Origin: Crocinitomicaceae bacterium
Lineage (GTDB): Bacteria > Bacteroidota > Bacteroidia > Flavobacteriales_D > Crocinitomicaceae
Assembly (NCBI GenBank): GCA_024643545.1
Contig: JAHEMR010000037.1
Coordinates: 1-54,318 of the forward strand
Direction: 5' to 3'
DNA length: 54,318 bases
The position numbers were made by a program, and so were the translations under genes. Of the stretch, positions 24,950-34,128 are shown one piece after another. Under the pieces are notes generated by a model. That model was not told the origin of the DNA, did no database searches, and saw only the letters and a program-made list of their open reading frames with translations. The first letter of the stretch is position 1, and each line of letters begins with the position of its first letter.

Positions 24950-25333
24950 ATGAAAAAAGCCATACAAATTCCCAATGCGCCAGCACCAGTTGGACCATAC
25001 AGCCAAGCGATTTTTGCCGGTGGAATGTTGTTTGTGAGCGGACAAATTCCCTTAAATCCGTCAACCGGCGAATTAGAAATGGACAGTATTGAAATCGCCA
25101 CACACCGTGTGATGAAAAACATTGTAGCCTTGCTGGAAGCAGCAGAATTAAACATCGAAAACGTCGTTAAAACCAGTATTTTCTTAAAGGACTTAAACGA
25201 TTTTCAAGCGGTGAATGCCATTTACGCCTCCTATTTTCCTGGAATTCCACCAGCGCGGGAAACAGTACAAGTTGCCCGACTACCCTTAGATGTGAACATT
25301 GAAATTTCCTGCATTGCGCTAGCGAATGGATAA
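24950..25333 (+). CDS. ridA: RidA family 2-iminobutanoate/2-iminopropanoate deaminase
   Basis: 127 aa. Family motifs: PVGPYSQAIFAGGMLFVSGQ, VVKTSIFLKDLNDF, and PPARETVQVARLPLDVNIEI containing the substrate-binding Arg. RidA hydrolyses reactive enamine/imine intermediates made by PLP enzymes. A GGAGG sequence at 24931-24935 lies 14 nt before the ATG, an uncommon strong Shine-Dalgarno-like element for this phylum, though farther from the start than usual. The 3' end overlaps the next gene by 8 bp. Confidence 0.94.
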   Translation: MKKAIQIPNAPAPVGPYSQAIFAGGMLFVSGQIPLNPSTGELEMDSIEIATHRVMKNIVALLEAAELNIENVVKTSIFLKDLNDFQAVNAIYASYFPGIPPARETVQVARLPLDVNIEISCIALANG

Positions 25334-27275
25334 AAAAGTACCAACATTTGACTTGAGCGTTGTCATTGTAAATTACAATGTCACGTATTTCCTCGAACAA
25401 TGTTTGAATGCTGTTTTGGCAGCGAGTAAAACCTTGAAGGTTCAAGTTTTTGTGGTCGATAATAACAGTGTGGATGGATCTGTGGAAATGGTCCAAACAA
25501 AATTTCCCAACATTCAATTAATCGCCAACAAGGAAAACGTTGGATTTTCTCGTGCAAATAACCAAGCACTCGCCATTTCAGATGCACGTTATTTATTGCT
25601 TTTAAATCCAGACACCGTTGTCGAGGAAGATACCTTTTCGAAAGTCGTTTCATTCATGGATGAACATCCGGATGCCGGTGGACTCGGTGTTCGAATGGTC
25701 GATGGAAAAGGACGCTTTCTTCCAGAGTCTAAACGTGGTTTGCCCACACCTCAAGTAGCATTTTTCAAAATTTTCGGACTGGCGAAACTCTTTCCAAAAT
25801 CAAAACGTTTTGGTCGCTATCACTTGGGATATTTAAGTGAATTCGATACAAATGAAGTGGATGTATTGAGTGGCGCTTTTATGCTGATGCGCAAGGAAAC
25901 ACTTGATAAAGTCGGGTTTTTAGACGAGACCTTTTTCATGTACGGAGAAGACATCGATTTATCCTACCGCATTCAGTTAGGTGGGTATAAAAACTATTAT
26001 TTCCCAGAAACAAAAATCATTCATTATAAAGGCGAGAGTACAAAAAAGAGCTCGGTCAACTACGTGTTTGTTTTCTACAAAGCGATGGTCATTTTTGCGA
26101 AAAAACACTTTTCTCAAAACAACGCAAAGTTATTCTCTATGGCCATTCATTTGGCGATTTACTTGCGTGCTTCTCTTTCAATTTTCAGGCGTTTTATTGA
26201 GCAAATTTCTTTTCCTGCAGTTGATTTTGCCGTTAGCCTTGGTGGACTTTACCTGTTGTCGGAACGTTGGAAAATGAAAGACATACAATTTCCTGACATT
26301 GCCATGCATTACCTCATTCCCAGTTATGCTTTTATTTGGATGTTATCCGGGTTGGTTTTTGGGATTTATGATAAAGGAAGTCGTTACCGTTTGATTTTTA
26401 AATCGGTATTCTTCGGTACCATATTCATTTTATCTAGCTATGCTTTGCTTCCGAAGGAATGGCAATTTTCGCGCTTGTATATTTTGCTCGGATCGTTCAT
26501 CTATATTGCCAGTTTTTTCCTGATTCGTTTTGTTTACGAGTTACTTTTCAAAAGAAACATCGGGCTTTCCAAGTTACCTAAAAAACGATTTGGCATAATC
26601 GGAGATGAGGACGAATTTATCCGCGTAAAACAATTATTAGAGAATACCTATCCTCAGATTGAATCCATATTGGGGATTTCTTCGAATGCGAAATTCTCAG
26701 GAAGTGTCGGAAACATTGAGCAGTTAAGTGAAATAGTTGCTGTGCACAAAATTAACGAGGTGATATTCTCCGCAAAATCATTGAGTTCGTCTGAAATCAT
26801 CCATTGGATGACACAAACATCCGCAGATGACCTAGAATTTAAAATAGCACAACCAGATACCAGCTTTTTAATCGGAAGTAACTCCATTGATCGCGCAGGA
26901 GAATTGTATGTCTTGAATTTTAATTCCTTGAGTCATCCAGAAAACAAGCGTGTGAAACGATTAATCGATGTTATCTTTTCGTTACTTTTCATCTGCACCA
27001 TACCGATTCATATTTGGGTATTTGAACACCGAAAGAAACTCGTGCATCAGTTGTTTGCTGTGCTCATCGGAACGAAAACTTTTGTTGGATACACTGACAA
27101 AGAGCCGGTTACAAAGTCTAAACAAAAACAAAGCTTAATTGGTCCCTTTGACCACCTCCATCTTTCCTCTAAAGAGGATCGTGAGCGTTTTTTCTTAATT
27201 TATTCAAGGGATTACACACCGTTGTTTGACATTCGTAGCATCATTCGAAATTTCCGCTCACTCGATCGCAACTAA
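25326..27275 (+). CDS. GT2 glycosyltransferase fused to degenerate sugar-transferase module
   Basis: 649 aa. Residues ~1-250 are a family 2 glycosyltransferase: SVVIVNYNV, VVDNNSVDGS, LLLLNPDT and GEDIDLSYR. From ~300 to 410 come several membrane helices, then a nucleotide-binding-like region (KKRFGIIGDEDE, ~420) as in polyprenyl-phosphate sugar transferases. The C-terminus keeps the entry helix (NKRVKRLIDVIFSLLF) and end segments (IGTKTFVGY and YSRDYTPLFDIRSI) of that family but lacks the catalytic FRQERVG/KFRSM core. It probably adds a sugar in surface-polysaccharide or glycolipid assembly at the inner membrane, with the rear module non-catalytic. Confidence 0.8.
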   Translation: MDKKVPTFDLSVVIVNYNVTYFLEQCLNAVLAASKTLKVQVFVVDNNSVDGSVEMVQTKFPNIQLIANKENVGFSRANNQALAISDARYLLLLNPDTVVEEDTFSKVVSFMDEHPDAGGLGVRMVDGKGRFLPESKRGLPTPQVAFFKIFGLAKLFPKSKRFGRYHLGYLSEFDTNEVDVLSGAFMLMRKETLDKVGFLDETFFMYGEDIDLSYRIQLGGYKNYYFPETKIIHYKGESTKKSSVNYVFVFYKAMVIFAKKHFSQNNAKLFSMAIHLAIYLRASLSIFRRFIEQISFPAVDFAVSLGGLYLLSERWKMKDIQFPDIAMHYLIPSYAFIWMLSGLVFGIYDKGSRYRLIFKSVFFGTIFILSSYALLPKEWQFSRLYILLGSFIYIASFFLIRFVYELLFKRNIGLSKLPKKRFGIIGDEDEFIRVKQLLENTYPQIESILGISSNAKFSGSVGNIEQLSEIVAVHKINEVIFSAKSLSSSEIIHWMTQTSADDLEFKIAQPDTSFLIGSNSIDRAGELYVLNFNSLSHPENKRVKRLIDVIFSLLFICTIPIHIWVFEHRKKLVHQLFAVLIGTKTFVGYTDKEPVTKSKQKQSLIGPFDHLHLSSKEDRERFFLIYSRDYTPLFDIRSIIRNFRSLDRN

Positions 27276-27300
27276 ATGTACGATTTGCGCAATTTTTCAC

Positions 27301-27308
27301 TAACTTTG
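27301..27308 (+). promoter_or_regulatory. Candidate -7 box (TAACTTTG) for the E2 gene
   Basis: Exact TAnnTTTG match, 35 nt before the ATG at 27344. A TTTG at 27284-27287 is nearer than the usual -33 distance. Confidence 0.45.
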
Positions 27309-27343
27309 CGCCCAAGTAAAAGACATCAATTTACACGTATACT

Positions 27344-28702
27344 ATGGCAGAAATAGAAATCCGTCTTCCCAAAATGGGAGAAAGTGTGACAGAGGCTACC
27401 ATCACCAATTGGTTAAAAAACGTAGGCGATTCAGTTGCAATGGACGAACCTTTAGTGGAGGTTGCGACCGATAAAGTAGACAATGAGCTTCCATCTGAAG
27501 GCGCAGGCGTATTAATCAAAATCCTTTTTGAAAAAGACCAAGTAGCTCAAGTTGGAGACGTGATTGCTATTCTTTCCACTGATGGTTCGGCAAGTGTTGC
27601 TCCAACAACGAAAGAGGAAGCTCCAGTTGTTGCTGCGGCAGCTAGTCCAGCTGCGGTGGTAGCTGCTCCAGTTTCAACATCAAACGAAACAACATCGATT
27701 CCTAAAAATGGAACAAGTGGAAAGTTCTTCTCTCCATTGGTTCGAAACATTGCGGAGAAAGAAGGAATATCAGCAGGTGAATTGGAGGCGATTTCTGGTA
27801 CAGGGCAAGATGGACGTGTCACGAAAAAAGATGTTATTTCATATTTAGAAAACCGTGGTTCTGCACCTGTTACTGCAGCTGCACCAACGACCATTGCAAC
27901 GCCAGTTGCAACACCTTCAGCAGCACCTGTATTGAATGCACCGTCAACCGCTGCTTTCATGAATATTAAGGAACCAATCGTATTGCCGAATCCTGGAGAT
28001 GAAATCATCGAGATGGACCGCATGCGTAAATTGATTGCAGATCACATGGTGATGTCTGTTCACGTTTCTCCACACGTAACTTCTTACGTGGAAGCTGATG
28101 TAACAAACATCGTTAAATGGAGAGAGAAAATTAAAAACACCTTCAAACAACGCGAAGGACAAAATATCACGTACACGCCGATTTTAATTGAAGCGATTGT
28201 GAAAGCCATTAAGGATTTCCCAATGATTAACGTTTCAGTTTCAGGCACAACGATTATCAAACGCAAGGACATTAACATCGGAATGGCGACAGCACTTCCA
28301 TCAGGAAACTTAATCGTACCTGTCATCAAAAATGCAGATCAGTTAAACCTTGTTGGAATTACGAAAGCTGTAAACGGATTAGCGGATAGCGCACGAAACA
28401 ACAAATTGAAACCTGAAGACATCCAAGGTGGAACGTATACGGTAACGAATGTTGGATCTTTTGGAAACGTCATGGGAACACCGATTATCAATCAACCACA
28501 AGTTGCTATTTTGGCGCTTGGAGCGATCCGCAAAGTTCCTGCTGTCATCGAAACACCTGAGGGAGATTTCATCGGAATCCGTCACAAAATGTTCTTATCG
28601 CACTCTTACGACCACCGTGTAGTAGATGGCGCTTTGGGAGGACAATTTGTTCGACGTGTGGCTGACTATTTAGAAAGTTTCGATCCGAATACAACAATTT
28701 AA
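27344..28702 (+). CDS. 2-oxoacid dehydrogenase E2, dihydrolipoyl acyltransferase
   Basis: 452 aa. N-terminal lipoyl domain with lipoylation site K44 (VEVATDKVDNE). An Ala/Pro-rich linker follows (~85-120), then the peripheral subunit-binding domain (~127-168, FFSPLVRNIAEKEGI to VTKKDVISYLENR), another linker, and the catalytic acyltransferase domain (~220-452) with SYDHRVVDGALGG carrying the active-site His and Asp. Bacteroidota use such proteins in branched-chain or 2-oxoglutarate dehydrogenase complexes; the domain layout favours the branched-chain type but does not prove it. No E1 or E3 gene is adjacent. Confidence 0.9.
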   Translation: MAEIEIRLPKMGESVTEATITNWLKNVGDSVAMDEPLVEVATDKVDNELPSEGAGVLIKILFEKDQVAQVGDVIAILSTDGSASVAPTTKEEAPVVAAAASPAAVVAAPVSTSNETTSIPKNGTSGKFFSPLVRNIAEKEGISAGELEAISGTGQDGRVTKKDVISYLENRGSAPVTAAAPTTIATPVATPSAAPVLNAPSTAAFMNIKEPIVLPNPGDEIIEMDRMRKLIADHMVMSVHVSPHVTSYVEADVTNIVKWREKIKNTFKQREGQNITYTPILIEAIVKAIKDFPMINVSVSGTTIIKRKDINIGMATALPSGNLIVPVIKNADQLNLVGITKAVNGLADSARNNKLKPEDIQGGTYTVTNVGSFGNVMGTPIINQPQVAILALGAIRKVPAVIETPEGDFIGIRHKMFLSHSYDHRVVDGALGGQFVRRVADYLESFDPNTTI

Positions 28703-28706
28703 GCGC

Positions 28707-29537
28707 ATGAGCTTACAACTAACGCGTCCTTTGTGTGTGTTCGACTTGGAAACAACCGGATTACAAATCACCAAGGACCGAATTGTACAAATTGCCATTC
28801 TGAAAGTATTTCCTGATGGAAAGACCGAGGAATTCAGTCGATTAGTGAATCCTGAAATGGTGATTGCCGATGAAAGCACTGCCATTCATGGCGTCAGTAA
28901 CGAAATGGTGAAAAACGAACCTACGTTCGCACAACTTGCGCCTGAAATTCTTGCTTTTATTGGAGATGCTGATTTAGCGGGATACAATTCCAACAAATTT
29001 GACATTCCCGTTTTATCCGAAGAATTACTTCGCACTGGCAACGATTTCGATTTGTCCAATCGGCGCTTTGTAGACGTTCAAAACATCTTTCATAAGATGG
29101 AACAACGCACACTTGCCGCAGCATATCAATTCTACTGTGGTAAAAGCATCGAAAATGCACACAATGCCATTTACGATACACTGGCGACCTACGAAGTACT
29201 TTTAGCTCAATTAGAAAAATACCCGAGTCTTGCTAAGGACATCGATGCATTAGCTGATTTCTCCAAGGCTGGAGATTTTCAACTTGCCGATTTTGCCGGA
29301 CGTTTAGCATACAATGCAAAAAAGGAGTTGATTTATAATTTTGGAAAACACAAAAACAAAAGTGTTGTTCAGGTTCTAAAAGAAGAACCAGGGTATTACG
29401 GTTGGATGTTAGAAGCGGATTTCCCTTTGTATACAAAACAAATCCTTCGCAAAGAAATGGAACGCATCAAAGCTGAAAAAGATGCCATTCCCATGGAGGA
29501 TAAACTCGATTTACTCAAGCAAAAATTCAATAAATAA
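28707..29537 (+). CDS. DEDD-type 3'-5' exonuclease (DnaQ-like)
   Basis: 276 aa. The exonuclease motifs are clear: CVFDLETTGL (Exo I, D and E), AGYNSNKFDIPVL (Exo II) and ENAHNAIYDTLAT (Exo III, H and D; DEDDh class). After ~185 a small domain with FGKHKNKSVVQVLKEEPGYY resembles the C-terminal module found in exodeoxyribonuclease X-like proteins. It could proofread for DNA polymerase III or act in repair. It lies 4 bp after the E2 gene and its stop overlaps the next start by one base. Confidence 0.85.
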   Translation: MSLQLTRPLCVFDLETTGLQITKDRIVQIAILKVFPDGKTEEFSRLVNPEMVIADESTAIHGVSNEMVKNEPTFAQLAPEILAFIGDADLAGYNSNKFDIPVLSEELLRTGNDFDLSNRRFVDVQNIFHKMEQRTLAAAYQFYCGKSIENAHNAIYDTLATYEVLLAQLEKYPSLAKDIDALADFSKAGDFQLADFAGRLAYNAKKELIYNFGKHKNKSVVQVLKEEPGYYGWMLEADFPLYTKQILRKEMERIKAEKDAIPMEDKLDLLKQKFNK

Positions 29538-30145
29538 TGAAAATTATTTGCATTGGAAGAAACTATGCCGATCACGCGAAAGAAATGAAATCGGCTGTCC
29601 CAACAGAGCCCTTGTATTTTCTAAAACCGGATACTGCTATTTTACGTGAAGGTGATTTCTATTACCCGAATTTCACCAAAGACTTACATTTTGAATGTGA
29701 GCTGATTGTCAAAATTGACCGCGTAGGAAAACACATCGACAAAGCTTTTGCTCATAAGTATTACTCAGAATTTTCACTGGGAATTGATTTTACGGCGCGT
29801 GACATTCAAGAACATTGCAAAGCTAATGGACTCCCCTGGGAAAAAGCAAAGGGATTTGATTCCAGTGCAGCAATTTCCAATCTATGGATCAATAAAGCTG
29901 AATTGGATTTAGAAACAACGGAGTTTAAATTCTTCCAAAACAACGAACTAAAGCAAACAGGACATCCACGTGATTTTATCTTTAGTATTGATGAAATCAT
30001 TTCGTATGTATCTCAGTTTATGACCTTAAAAACAGGTGATTTAATTTATACAGGTACTCCGGCAGGTGTGGGTTCAGTTCAAATTGGCGATCAACTTCGC
30101 GGAGAGTTAAATGGTCGAACTTTCTTTGAGTTCGCCGTTAAATAA
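29537..30145 (+). CDS. Fumarylacetoacetate hydrolase family protein
   Basis: 202 aa, the short single-domain form. Motifs: IGRNYADHAKEM at the N-terminus, FECELIVKID (metal-binding acidic residues), GIDFTARDIQ, KGFDSSA and LIYTGTPAGVG near the end. These enzymes cleave C-C bonds in, or decarboxylate or tautomerise, small oxo-acids such as oxaloacetate or acylpyruvates. The exact substrate is unknown. One-base TAATG overlap with the exonuclease gene suggests coupling. Confidence 0.88.
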   Translation: MKIICIGRNYADHAKEMKSAVPTEPLYFLKPDTAILREGDFYYPNFTKDLHFECELIVKIDRVGKHIDKAFAHKYYSEFSLGIDFTARDIQEHCKANGLPWEKAKGFDSSAAISNLWINKAELDLETTEFKFFQNNELKQTGHPRDFIFSIDEIISYVSQFMTLKTGDLIYTGTPAGVGSVQIGDQLRGELNGRTFFEFAVK

Positions 30146-30147
30146 TC

Positions 30148-32394
30148 CTAACGTTTCCAGAATTTCTGATGCATTCCACTTGCTCTTCCTTTGAGGATGT
30201 ATAAACCTGCATCAAAATCAGCTAAAGAGAAAATAGTTGTTCCGAGGGAAACATCCCACGTACAAATCCATCTTCCATCAAAAGCATACACATCCAACTT
30301 TTCTGAATGTTGATCACTCAAAACAGTGAGTTCTGTTGTTGCTGGATTTGGATAAACACGTATTGAATGTTGGATTTCATCCATAATCGACAAGGTGCTT
30401 CCCGGCTCATCCTCCATTCGGTATAATCCTCCAAGATCTTGACCAATAAAAAGATCCAAATGTCCATCTAGATCAATGTCTGTGACAAAACAAGAACTAT
30501 ATGCACCAATCGCTGCCTTCAACCCAAGAAAATCAGCACTTCTTTCATGGAAAGATTGTCCGGTATTTAATGAATCTGCAATGGAATCATAAAAATGAAT
30601 GGCGCCATCGTGGGAACCGACCATAAGATACGTGGTGTCGAGGTAACGAAAAAAATGTGGCACGGAATATCCGTCAGGCGTGAGCGAATCTGTATCTACC
30701 ATACCAAGCGTGTTATTAAGCAAGCTAAATGATGGATTCGAAGTTGAACCAGTGTTTTCATAATACATTAACTCACCTGTTTTCTTACCAATAACGAGGT
30801 CCAATTTTCCATCATTGTTTAAATCGAAAAGTTGTGGCGAAGCATATTGACCGGCATTCATCGGCGTTCCGCTTTGATCCGCATAATTTAAAATGGGTGC
30901 AGCGAAAGAGGGATTAGCGCCAGAACTTGTGTTTTGAAAATACGCAAGACTGCCATTTTCCAATCCAAGGAACATATCTACTTTTCCATCTCCGTTTACA
31001 TCTCCAAAAGTTGGAAAAAGTCTCAATCCAAGATTCGATTGTGCCAAGTTTAAGAAATTTACATCTACTTGTGTGAATGCGGGATTTGATGGTGAACCTG
31101 TATTTTGATAGTAGGCCAACCTACTCTCTTTCAAATTCGTGGCTTTGTACGCATAGAAATTAGAAACAACAAGATCTAACAATCCGTCATTGTTCAAATC
31201 GACGATTTGCGGACTAGCAGCGGTACCATGCTCTATCATTTCATTTTGCAAAAACGATTTCGTTTGGTACACGAAATTGGGTTGGTTATTTGCTCCCGTA
31301 TTTTTATAAAATAAGACACTAGTCTCATTCTCAGAAACATTGTTTGCATTTGGCGTCACAATGAGGTCTTTTTTATTGTCAAAATTAACATCCAGATAAA
31401 ATCCAGCTGGAAATAGTTGCATATTCACAGGAGTGGTATTACTTGGGAAATTTGTATTCATCGAAACCATATCCGAATTTGAATTTGGCACAGTTCCACC
31501 ATTGATGAGCAGCATCATGTTCGTATAGGAAACATCGCCTAAAATCAAATCAAGGACACCTGAATTATCGTAATCTAAAGCAAGAACGGTAGATCCAGCA
31601 TGTGCTTTTGGTTCACTACCAACAGGCAATTCTGGATTAGGAACATTTGAACCGTTACATGGACCGGAAGTATCGAATAAAAACACACCATTCGAAGTGA
31701 CATCCTCTCGGTAACCTCCCCAACAAGAATTTTTTAACTCAAAAATCAATGAATCCGAGTGACCATAGAGTTCTTGGCTTTGATTCTGATGGTATTGCAG
31801 ATATTCCCCACCGATGTGATACGTCAAGATATCTAAATCGCCATCACCTTCCACATCCACAATCGCTGGAATGTCAGCAGAACTGATATATAAATTCAAT
31901 TCGGGTCCGTTGTAATTGGAGGTAATATAGTTGCTATATTGTTCCCATTGCAAACCAATGGATGCATTCCCGACATTCTTGTACACACGTAAGCCACCAA
32001 TCGTGTAACAAAACAAATCATTTTTTCCGTCTTGATTGTAATCTGCACAATAGACTCGGTAACGCAATCCTGCAGGGAAGCGCAAAAATCCAGCTGGATC
32101 TGAAACGTAATAATGTTGTACGTTCGCTACTTCATGACGGTACAAGCGCACTTGATCATGGCTTCTGTCGAAAACGAATAAATCATTGTCCCCGTCAAAA
32201 TCGTAGTCAATTTCTGAAAACTGTGCATTGTTCTGTCCCCCACTCCAAGCTAAATCCAAGTAATTACCGTTCTTTAAAACGAGAATGGAATCATTGAAAT
32301 TGAATTGAAATTGTGCATTTAATTCAGCGCTAATGACCAATAAAAGAAGAAGTATAAACTTTTTCACGAAGAGTATTTTGTTAAAATTACGCAC
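30148..32394 (-). CDS. FG-GAP/VCBS-repeat T9SS surface protein
   Basis: 748 aa. It contains many FG-GAP/VCBS-type repeats with calcium-binding-loop patterns such as DYDFDGDNDLFVF, DYNQDGKNDLFCY, DLNNDGLLDLVV, DVNGDGKVDMFLG and DIDLDGHLDLFIG, forming a beta-propeller. The C-terminal ~75 residues (IRVYPNPATTELTVL to AGLYILKG) are a T9SS sorting domain, so it is a cell-surface protein, possibly an adhesin. The listed start is GTG; a second GTG at 32367 gives a compact signal peptide (KKFILLLLLVISAELNAQ) and may be the true start. Last gene of a four-gene minus-strand run. Confidence 0.82.
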   Translation of the reverse strand: MRNFNKILFVKKFILLLLLVISAELNAQFQFNFNDSILVLKNGNYLDLAWSGGQNNAQFSEIDYDFDGDNDLFVFDRSHDQVRLYRHEVANVQHYYVSDPAGFLRFPAGLRYRVYCADYNQDGKNDLFCYTIGGLRVYKNVGNASIGLQWEQYSNYITSNYNGPELNLYISSADIPAIVDVEGDGDLDILTYHIGGEYLQYHQNQSQELYGHSDSLIFELKNSCWGGYREDVTSNGVFLFDTSGPCNGSNVPNPELPVGSEPKAHAGSTVLALDYDNSGVLDLILGDVSYTNMMLLINGGTVPNSNSDMVSMNTNFPSNTTPVNMQLFPAGFYLDVNFDNKKDLIVTPNANNVSENETSVLFYKNTGANNQPNFVYQTKSFLQNEMIEHGTAASPQIVDLNNDGLLDLVVSNFYAYKATNLKESRLAYYQNTGSPSNPAFTQVDVNFLNLAQSNLGLRLFPTFGDVNGDGKVDMFLGLENGSLAYFQNTSSGANPSFAAPILNYADQSGTPMNAGQYASPQLFDLNNDGKLDLVIGKKTGELMYYENTGSTSNPSFSLLNNTLGMVDTDSLTPDGYSVPHFFRYLDTTYLMVGSHDGAIHFYDSIADSLNTGQSFHERSADFLGLKAAIGAYSSCFVTDIDLDGHLDLFIGQDLGGLYRMEDEPGSTLSIMDEIQHSIRVYPNPATTELTVLSDQHSEKLDVYAFDGRWICTWDVSLGTTIFSLADFDAGLYILKGRASGMHQKFWKR

Positions 32395-32400
32395 AAAGTG

Positions 32401-33336
32401 CTAATCTTGTTTACCGAAATGGAATAAGTGAATTAATTTATCATCTCCGGCATAGGCAAATTCTCCATTTTTATTGCTGCACAAAGCATTTATTGAACGA
32501 CGATGCCCCAAACTTTTATCCATTATCTTTTGGATTACTGTTCGCTCTTCTGCCTTCCAAATTTTCACTGATTTATCCCGACTGACCGAAACAAAATGGC
32601 TCTCATCTATCAATTCAAGTCCATAAATGGTTCCTTTATGTGCTGGAAGTGCTTTCTTCAACGCAAAAGTTTCAAAGTCCCACCAACGCAAGTAGCCATC
32701 TTTTCCGCCAGTAATGAGTTCTTTTCTATTTTCATCCAGACAGAGGACACTAGTTCCAGCTTCGTGCGCATAAAAACGATTTAACTCATTAAAGTACTCT
32801 GTTTCGAGAATCAGCACCTCACCTGTCCCACCGGCTATTAAAATACTCGTAGGATTTAATTGACGAATGCAACGGATTTTACCACAAGACAAGGGCAGGA
32901 TAATAAGCAATTTCATAGTGGAAGTTTCCCATATACTTAAGAATCCATCCGCATCACCAATGCACAAGAATCGTTTGTCGAGCGTTTCATATATGGCAAA
33001 AACCCCCGCTTTGTGCTGGGTGAAATGATGCGTTTCTTGTTTTTGAACCACATCAACAATGTGCACTTGTCCAGTTGCTAATCCGATGGCTAGTTTTGTC
33101 CCATTTGAAAAGAGTTGAATGGAAAATGGTACTGCTTCACAACGTATGGCGAAAGCATCTTGTTTTCCTGTCGTTTTATCCCAACGCGTCACGAATCCAT
33201 CCGCGGCTGCCGAATAAACAAACTGGGCATCAAAATCGATGTCATAGATTGGACCATTATGTCCTTGAAAAAGCTGTTTCGGAATCACTTCCGAGTTGGA
33301 ATCAATTATCGTCTTCGTCGATTTCATCCTCCTCAT
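32401..33336 (-). CDS. WD40-repeat protein, cytoplasmic
   Basis: 311 aa. Six to seven WD40-like repeats are readable, for example GHNGPIYDIDFDAQFVYSAA, GDADGFLSIWETSTMKL, GGKDGYLRWWDFETFALKKA and VSRDKSVKIWKAEERTV. There is no signal peptide. WD40 propellers act as scaffolds; the partner is unknown, though the neighbouring TPR gene is another interaction protein. Its start lies inside the upstream ComA-like gene (35-bp overlap, or 26 bp from the second ATG at 33327), suggesting translational coupling. Confidence 0.82.
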   Translation of the reverse strand: MRRMKSTKTIIDSNSEVIPKQLFQGHNGPIYDIDFDAQFVYSAAADGFVTRWDKTTGKQDAFAIRCEAVPFSIQLFSNGTKLAIGLATGQVHIVDVVQKQETHHFTQHKAGVFAIYETLDKRFLCIGDADGFLSIWETSTMKLLIILPLSCGKIRCIRQLNPTSILIAGGTGEVLILETEYFNELNRFYAHEAGTSVLCLDENRKELITGGKDGYLRWWDFETFALKKALPAHKGTIYGLELIDESHFVSVSRDKSVKIWKAEERTVIQKIMDKSLGHRRSINALCSNKNGEFAYAGDDKLIHLFHFGKQD

Positions 33337-34126
33337 CGTTGACTTGTTTCAATCGATCTGCATAAGATTTAGGAAGGAAATCAAAGAAGGTATCACCGCG
33401 CAATCCTAGACGAAGACATTCCAATGGAATCATGTCGTTCGGTGCAATGTTTCCTAAATTCACTTCAGCGCCAAATAATTTAATGAACCAAACTTGTTGG
33501 TTTTTTTGTGGGGCCTCCCAAAGGATATCTTCCGGTTTTACACTAGCGATGATTCGATTGATCAAAACACTATGCGCTGTGCCATTTGGACGAAATACGC
33601 CAACATTACCAGCTTCTCTTCCTTCAGCAATTACTTTCCAACTTCCAGCATCTAATTCACCTTTCATCAAGCGAACCCATTTTGCCGGAGAAATCAATAT
33701 TCCAGAGTCCTTTGAGCCAACTTCAGACATTACGGTCATGTTTTTTGACAACTCGTGAATGATTTTACATTTCTCATCATGTGGAATGACAATTGATCCA
33801 TCAGAAACCTCTACTAGGTCTAATTTATACTTGTCAATTACTTTTTGGTAATCGTTAAATTTCCCACGTGCATAAAATGCTTCGAACAAGGTACCTCCAA
33901 AGTACGGACGAATTCCCGCAGCTTTGTACATAGCGATTTTCTCTTCTAAATTTTTCGTCACATATGAAGTTCCGAATCCAAATTTAACGATGTCGGTTAA
34001 ATGTCCTGATGCTTCAATAAAATGTTCAGTTTCACGCAAACCTAGGCCTTTATCCATCATCATGGTAACGCCTTTATTTCTTGGTTTTTCGCTTCTTTTA
34101 GGAATGAATGATAAATTAAAATTCAT
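33302..34126 (-). CDS. Phosphosulfolactate synthase (ComA) family protein
   Basis: 274 aa. It matches the ComA family, which adds sulfite to phosphoenolpyruvate to give phosphosulfolactate: PRNKGVTMMMDKGLGL near the N-terminus, DIVKFGFGTSYV, RPYFGGTLFEAF, LDLVEVSDGSIVI, VMSEVGSKDSG and EGREAGNVGVF. The C-terminal ~15 residues are strongly acidic (DEEDEIDEDDN). In archaea the pathway leads to coenzyme M and in Bacillus to sulfolactate. In Bacteroidota the role is not settled; a link to sulfonate metabolism is an inference. It sits between TPR and WD40 genes. Confidence 0.8.
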   Translation of the reverse strand: MNFNLSFIPKRSEKPRNKGVTMMMDKGLGLRETEHFIEASGHLTDIVKFGFGTSYVTKNLEEKIAMYKAAGIRPYFGGTLFEAFYARGKFNDYQKVIDKYKLDLVEVSDGSIVIPHDEKCKIIHELSKNMTVMSEVGSKDSGILISPAKWVRLMKGELDAGSWKVIAEGREAGNVGVFRPNGTAHSVLINRIIASVKPEDILWEAPQKNQQVWFIKLFGAEVNLGNIAPNDMIPLECLRLGLRGDTFFDFLPKSYADRLKQVNDEEDEIDEDDN

Positions 34127-34128
34127 GT

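Noticed and set aside
24853..25155. 100-codon minus-strand frame across the pabA-ridA gap
   Set aside because: It would overlap the divergent promoter region and ridA in antisense; no family resemblance.
27547..28023. 158-codon minus-strand frame rich in Ala/Thr/Val
   Set aside because: Reverse image of the Ala/Pro linker and adjoining domains of the E2 acyltransferase; low-complexity shadow.
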